Positions 61,829-64,000 of a stretch of DNA of 64,000 nucleotides are shown piece by piece. This DNA is from Prunella strophiata (taxonomy: Eukaryota > Chordata > Aves > Passeriformes > Prunellidae): the NCBI GenBank assembly GCA_036583965.1, contig JAZBQD010000026.1, forward strand, positions 2,353,400 through 2,417,399, given 5' to 3'. The position numbers and the translations under genes are program-made. The notes under the pieces are model-generated. The model searched no databases. It worked only from the letters and a program-made list of their open reading frames with translations, and was not told where the DNA came from. Within the stretch, counting starts at the first letter, position 1. Each line of letters opens with the position of its first letter.

Positions 61829-63799
61829 CTGCATGGAAAAAGGCAGAGAGGGACACTGCAAAAGCAGCAAGTGACTCTAAAAGATGACAGTTTCTCTACA
61901 TTTTTTTTGCAAAGTTTTCTGTTGCCAGTATTTCCCACATTTACTTAAAATCATCTTTAAGCTCTGAAAAGTACCAGGTTTATCTTTCATTTTGGTTCTC
62001 AATTTTTTCAAGGTCTCTGGAGTACAAAAGTTGAAACTTGTGGCCTGGAATCAAGTAATTTTTAGCAGACAGTAAATGTGCTAATTTGATAAAGTAATTT
62101 GAATACAGAAAAAAAAGCCCTGGAAAAACTAACTTGTGGACAGTTAGAAGTGACAGGGGTACTAAGGAAAACATTTATGAAAAGGAAGCAATTAATAGGT
62201 ATAAATTATATCAATTTATCCCACAGATTCTTCAGGGCAGAAATCTCACTGTGTTTAACTGACACCCAATAGAAAATGGTCCTACTCTTACTGAAAGACA
62301 TAAAGCCCCCACCTTCCTGTGAGCTAAGCCTGTACACAAAATGTGAAAAACTGTAATTATATCAGCTTTTAGTAGGGTTACTTACCTAGAGGCAATAGGC
62401 AGCAACCAGAGTTTTTTTTCTTCTCCAAACACTTGCTGGAGATTCTTCACAAAGCCAAGATTGAATCCATTTTTATCTGGGCCATTTTGAAACACTGGAG
62501 CTGAGAAAGCCTCTGCAAACAGAGATAATTTCAGTGGAAAAAAATGAAAATCAATGGCAAACACTGTGAAACAGGGTTGTGCATCTTGTAACTATCTAAA
62601 GACAATGTGATTTAATGGATTATAGAGATACAGCACTACAAAGTTTCAAAATAATGGTTTTCCCCATTTTACAAAGCCTATAAAGACTTTCCAGGTGAAG
62701 GCAGAAATTTGGTCTTTTAACTGAACCTAGAGAATGGGTTGTTTCATCCAGAGAATGGAGATAAAAGATCTTCCTGTGGGACTTGATGAAATTCAGAGGG
62801 TAAAAGTTTCTAGGTAAAAAACTCTGCAGAATGAAGCAGGTTGATGTTCAGTGCATATTCCAGAAGTGGCACTGCAGATTTAATTCACCTCATTCATTAA
62901 TGTTATAATGAACAAGCACTAGGGACAAACAAATGCAAATAAACTCTGAGTTCTGGTGGAGCATAAAATTAAGAAAAGAAAGGAGAGAAGAACCTTGAGT
63001 GCCTTAGGAACAGTTTGATCTCCCTTCTCAGCTGCTGCACAGGTCTGATGTTTTGGGATAGATGAGCTTCAGTGCCCCATGAAATGACTTTTGAAGTAAA
63101 TAACTTGATAAAATCAGAATATTTGCTCACTCTTGATAGTGTCTGTTTTGCTACAAAAGTTTATCCCAAAAGTTTTGAAAGCTGAACATTTATCTGAGGA
63201 AAGGCAAATAAATTTTGGCAAAATTATACTATTTTTAGATGATAATTTCTTTGACTTTACAGTCACAACTTCTTTGCTTTTATCAGTAAGGTGGACACTG
63301 TTTCCCAAGCTCACCAAGCTGACTGGGGTGCACCCCAGCACAGAAGCATAACAAACCATTATTCCTGAAAAGCTGCACTCATTTCACAGCAAATGTAGTT
63401 TTACATATGCATAACACTTTTATAATTGGACTTCCACACTTTAAGGCTCTGGTTTCCCTAACAAAGCATTTGTCACACCATCTGATAAATGCAGCTCATT
63501 TGCAGTGACAAATTTCTGCAGCTTCTACCAAAATCTTAAATCTTCCTCCCCTCATAAACTAGCAGGAACCTACAGAAATAGAACAAATGCCTTTTTTCTT
63601 CTCTTTTTTTCTTCTTACAGAACCTTTGGTGTGTCTTACTAGAAGGAACAGACAGAAGAGCCTTACCTAGAGTGGATCTGTTCCTGCTGACAAGCCAGCA
63701 GTGGTAACCAAACAGAAACATGAGGCTTACAAAGAACATGATTGCCACAAAGAGAAGGAAAAGGATGTGAAATTTGGAACGTCCATTGGTCAGCTCACC
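61719..63799 (-). CDS. ZDHHC15: ZDHHC15, DHHC palmitoyltransferase (three C-terminal-third exons; continues off the right edge)
   Basis: Three exons give 123 residues matching the part of ZDHHC15 after the catalytic DHHC core: the fourth membrane helix, the TTxE-type motif (here RNRSTLEAF), the PaCCT motif ([16 protein letters not shown]) and most of the cytosolic tail. ZDHHC15 is a Golgi-associated S-palmitoyltransferase that transfers palmitate to cysteines of neuronal and trafficking proteins (family knowledge). Phases agree at both internal junctions and all splice sites are GT-AG. The catalytic exons should lie to the right of the window. The short terminal exon was not found on the left. 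One exon type belonging immediately upstream is present at 34552-34672 on the opposite strand. Confidence 0.95.
62386..62512 (-). CDS. ZDHHC15: ZDHHC15 exon (TTxE end and PaCCT motif)
   Basis: A 127-nt exon encoding [40 protein letters not shown] and S. It contains the PaCCT motif needed for the fold and activity of DHHC enzymes. The acceptor is TTTGCAG and the donor GTAAGT. Confidence 0.96.
63667..63799 (-). CDS. ZDHHC15: ZDHHC15 exon (fourth membrane helix)
   Basis: A 133-nt exon encoding [40 protein letters not shown] and RSTL. It carries membrane helix 4 and the start of the TTxE motif. The acceptor is TTTCTCCAG and the donor G|GTAAGG. It begins in phase 0, which is exactly what the stray exon at 34552-34672 would need downstream. 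Confidence 0.96.
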
Positions 63800-64000
63800 C
63801 TGGAGAAAGCAACACAGAAAAAGTGATGGGAACAAATTAAAGATGGAAATTATTTGTACTTAGAAATATAATTCTAAAACTCCTATTGGGAGTTCTCAAA
63901 CTTTTACAGACAAAAGTGAACTTTACTATATAAAGCAAAGAGAGACAAAGAAATGGATGTGGTTCATTTCCCCTCCTGTACCACAGCACAAAGAGTGGGG
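63800..64000 (-). other. ZDHHC15 intron (partial)
   Basis: The sequence upstream of the 63799 acceptor on the minus strand. No exon is seen before the window ends. Confidence 0.7.

Overview
This is a vertebrate genomic window, almost certainly avian and probably passerine. It has CR1-type LINE fragments in both orientations, a bird-type solo endogenous-retrovirus LTR, compact introns, CpG-island promoters, and no mammalian SINEs. The gene order ABCB7 (-), UPRT (+), ZDHHC15 (-) matches the conserved block that lies on human Xq13. That block maps to the chromosome 4 / 4A region in birds (established synteny; the chromosome assignment here is inference). No bacterial genes, tRNAs, rRNAs or CRISPR arrays were seen.

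Region 1, 1-26.6 kb: the 5' two thirds of ABCB7 on the minus strand. Eleven coding exons, each with GT-AG splice sites and matching phase, run from the start codon at 26487 to a donor at the left edge. That donor falls in the middle of the Walker A motif. The introns hold CR1 pieces and one solo LTR (about 3.30-4.21 kb). The first exon lies in a CpG island with repeated GC boxes.

Region 2, 26.6-42.1 kb: a repeat-rich stretch between the ABCB7 promoter and the first recognisable UPRT exon. It holds 58 nearly identical copies of a 37-bp minisatellite, a 450-bp pyrimidine tract, a 1.35-kb GGGCC/GGGGCC tract with an adjoining CpG island, and an ATT microsatellite. It also holds an intact ZDHHC15-type exon with good splice sites, on the strand opposite to the ZDHHC15 gene. 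The exon for the UPRT N-terminus was not found.

Region 3, 42.1-51.6 kb: six UPRT exons on the plus strand, covering the conserved catalytic-fold half and ending in a stop codon and AATAAA signal. One intron is mostly a 2.2-kb minisatellite of 14-15 bp units. The exon just after it has a 2-nt insertion that breaks the reading frame.

Region 4, 51.6-64 kb: the intergenic or 3' region, with a 40-bp minisatellite (55.6-56.5 kb), followed by three minus-strand exons for the C-terminal third of ZDHHC15.

The three genes are unrelated in function: a mitochondrial ABC exporter, a uracil phosphoribosyltransferase homologue and a palmitoyltransferase. The unusual content is the cluster of homogeneous tandem arrays, the misplaced inverted ZDHHC15 exon and the damaged or incomplete UPRT. 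These may be true rearrangements or assembly errors, and the two can be told apart by the checks listed.
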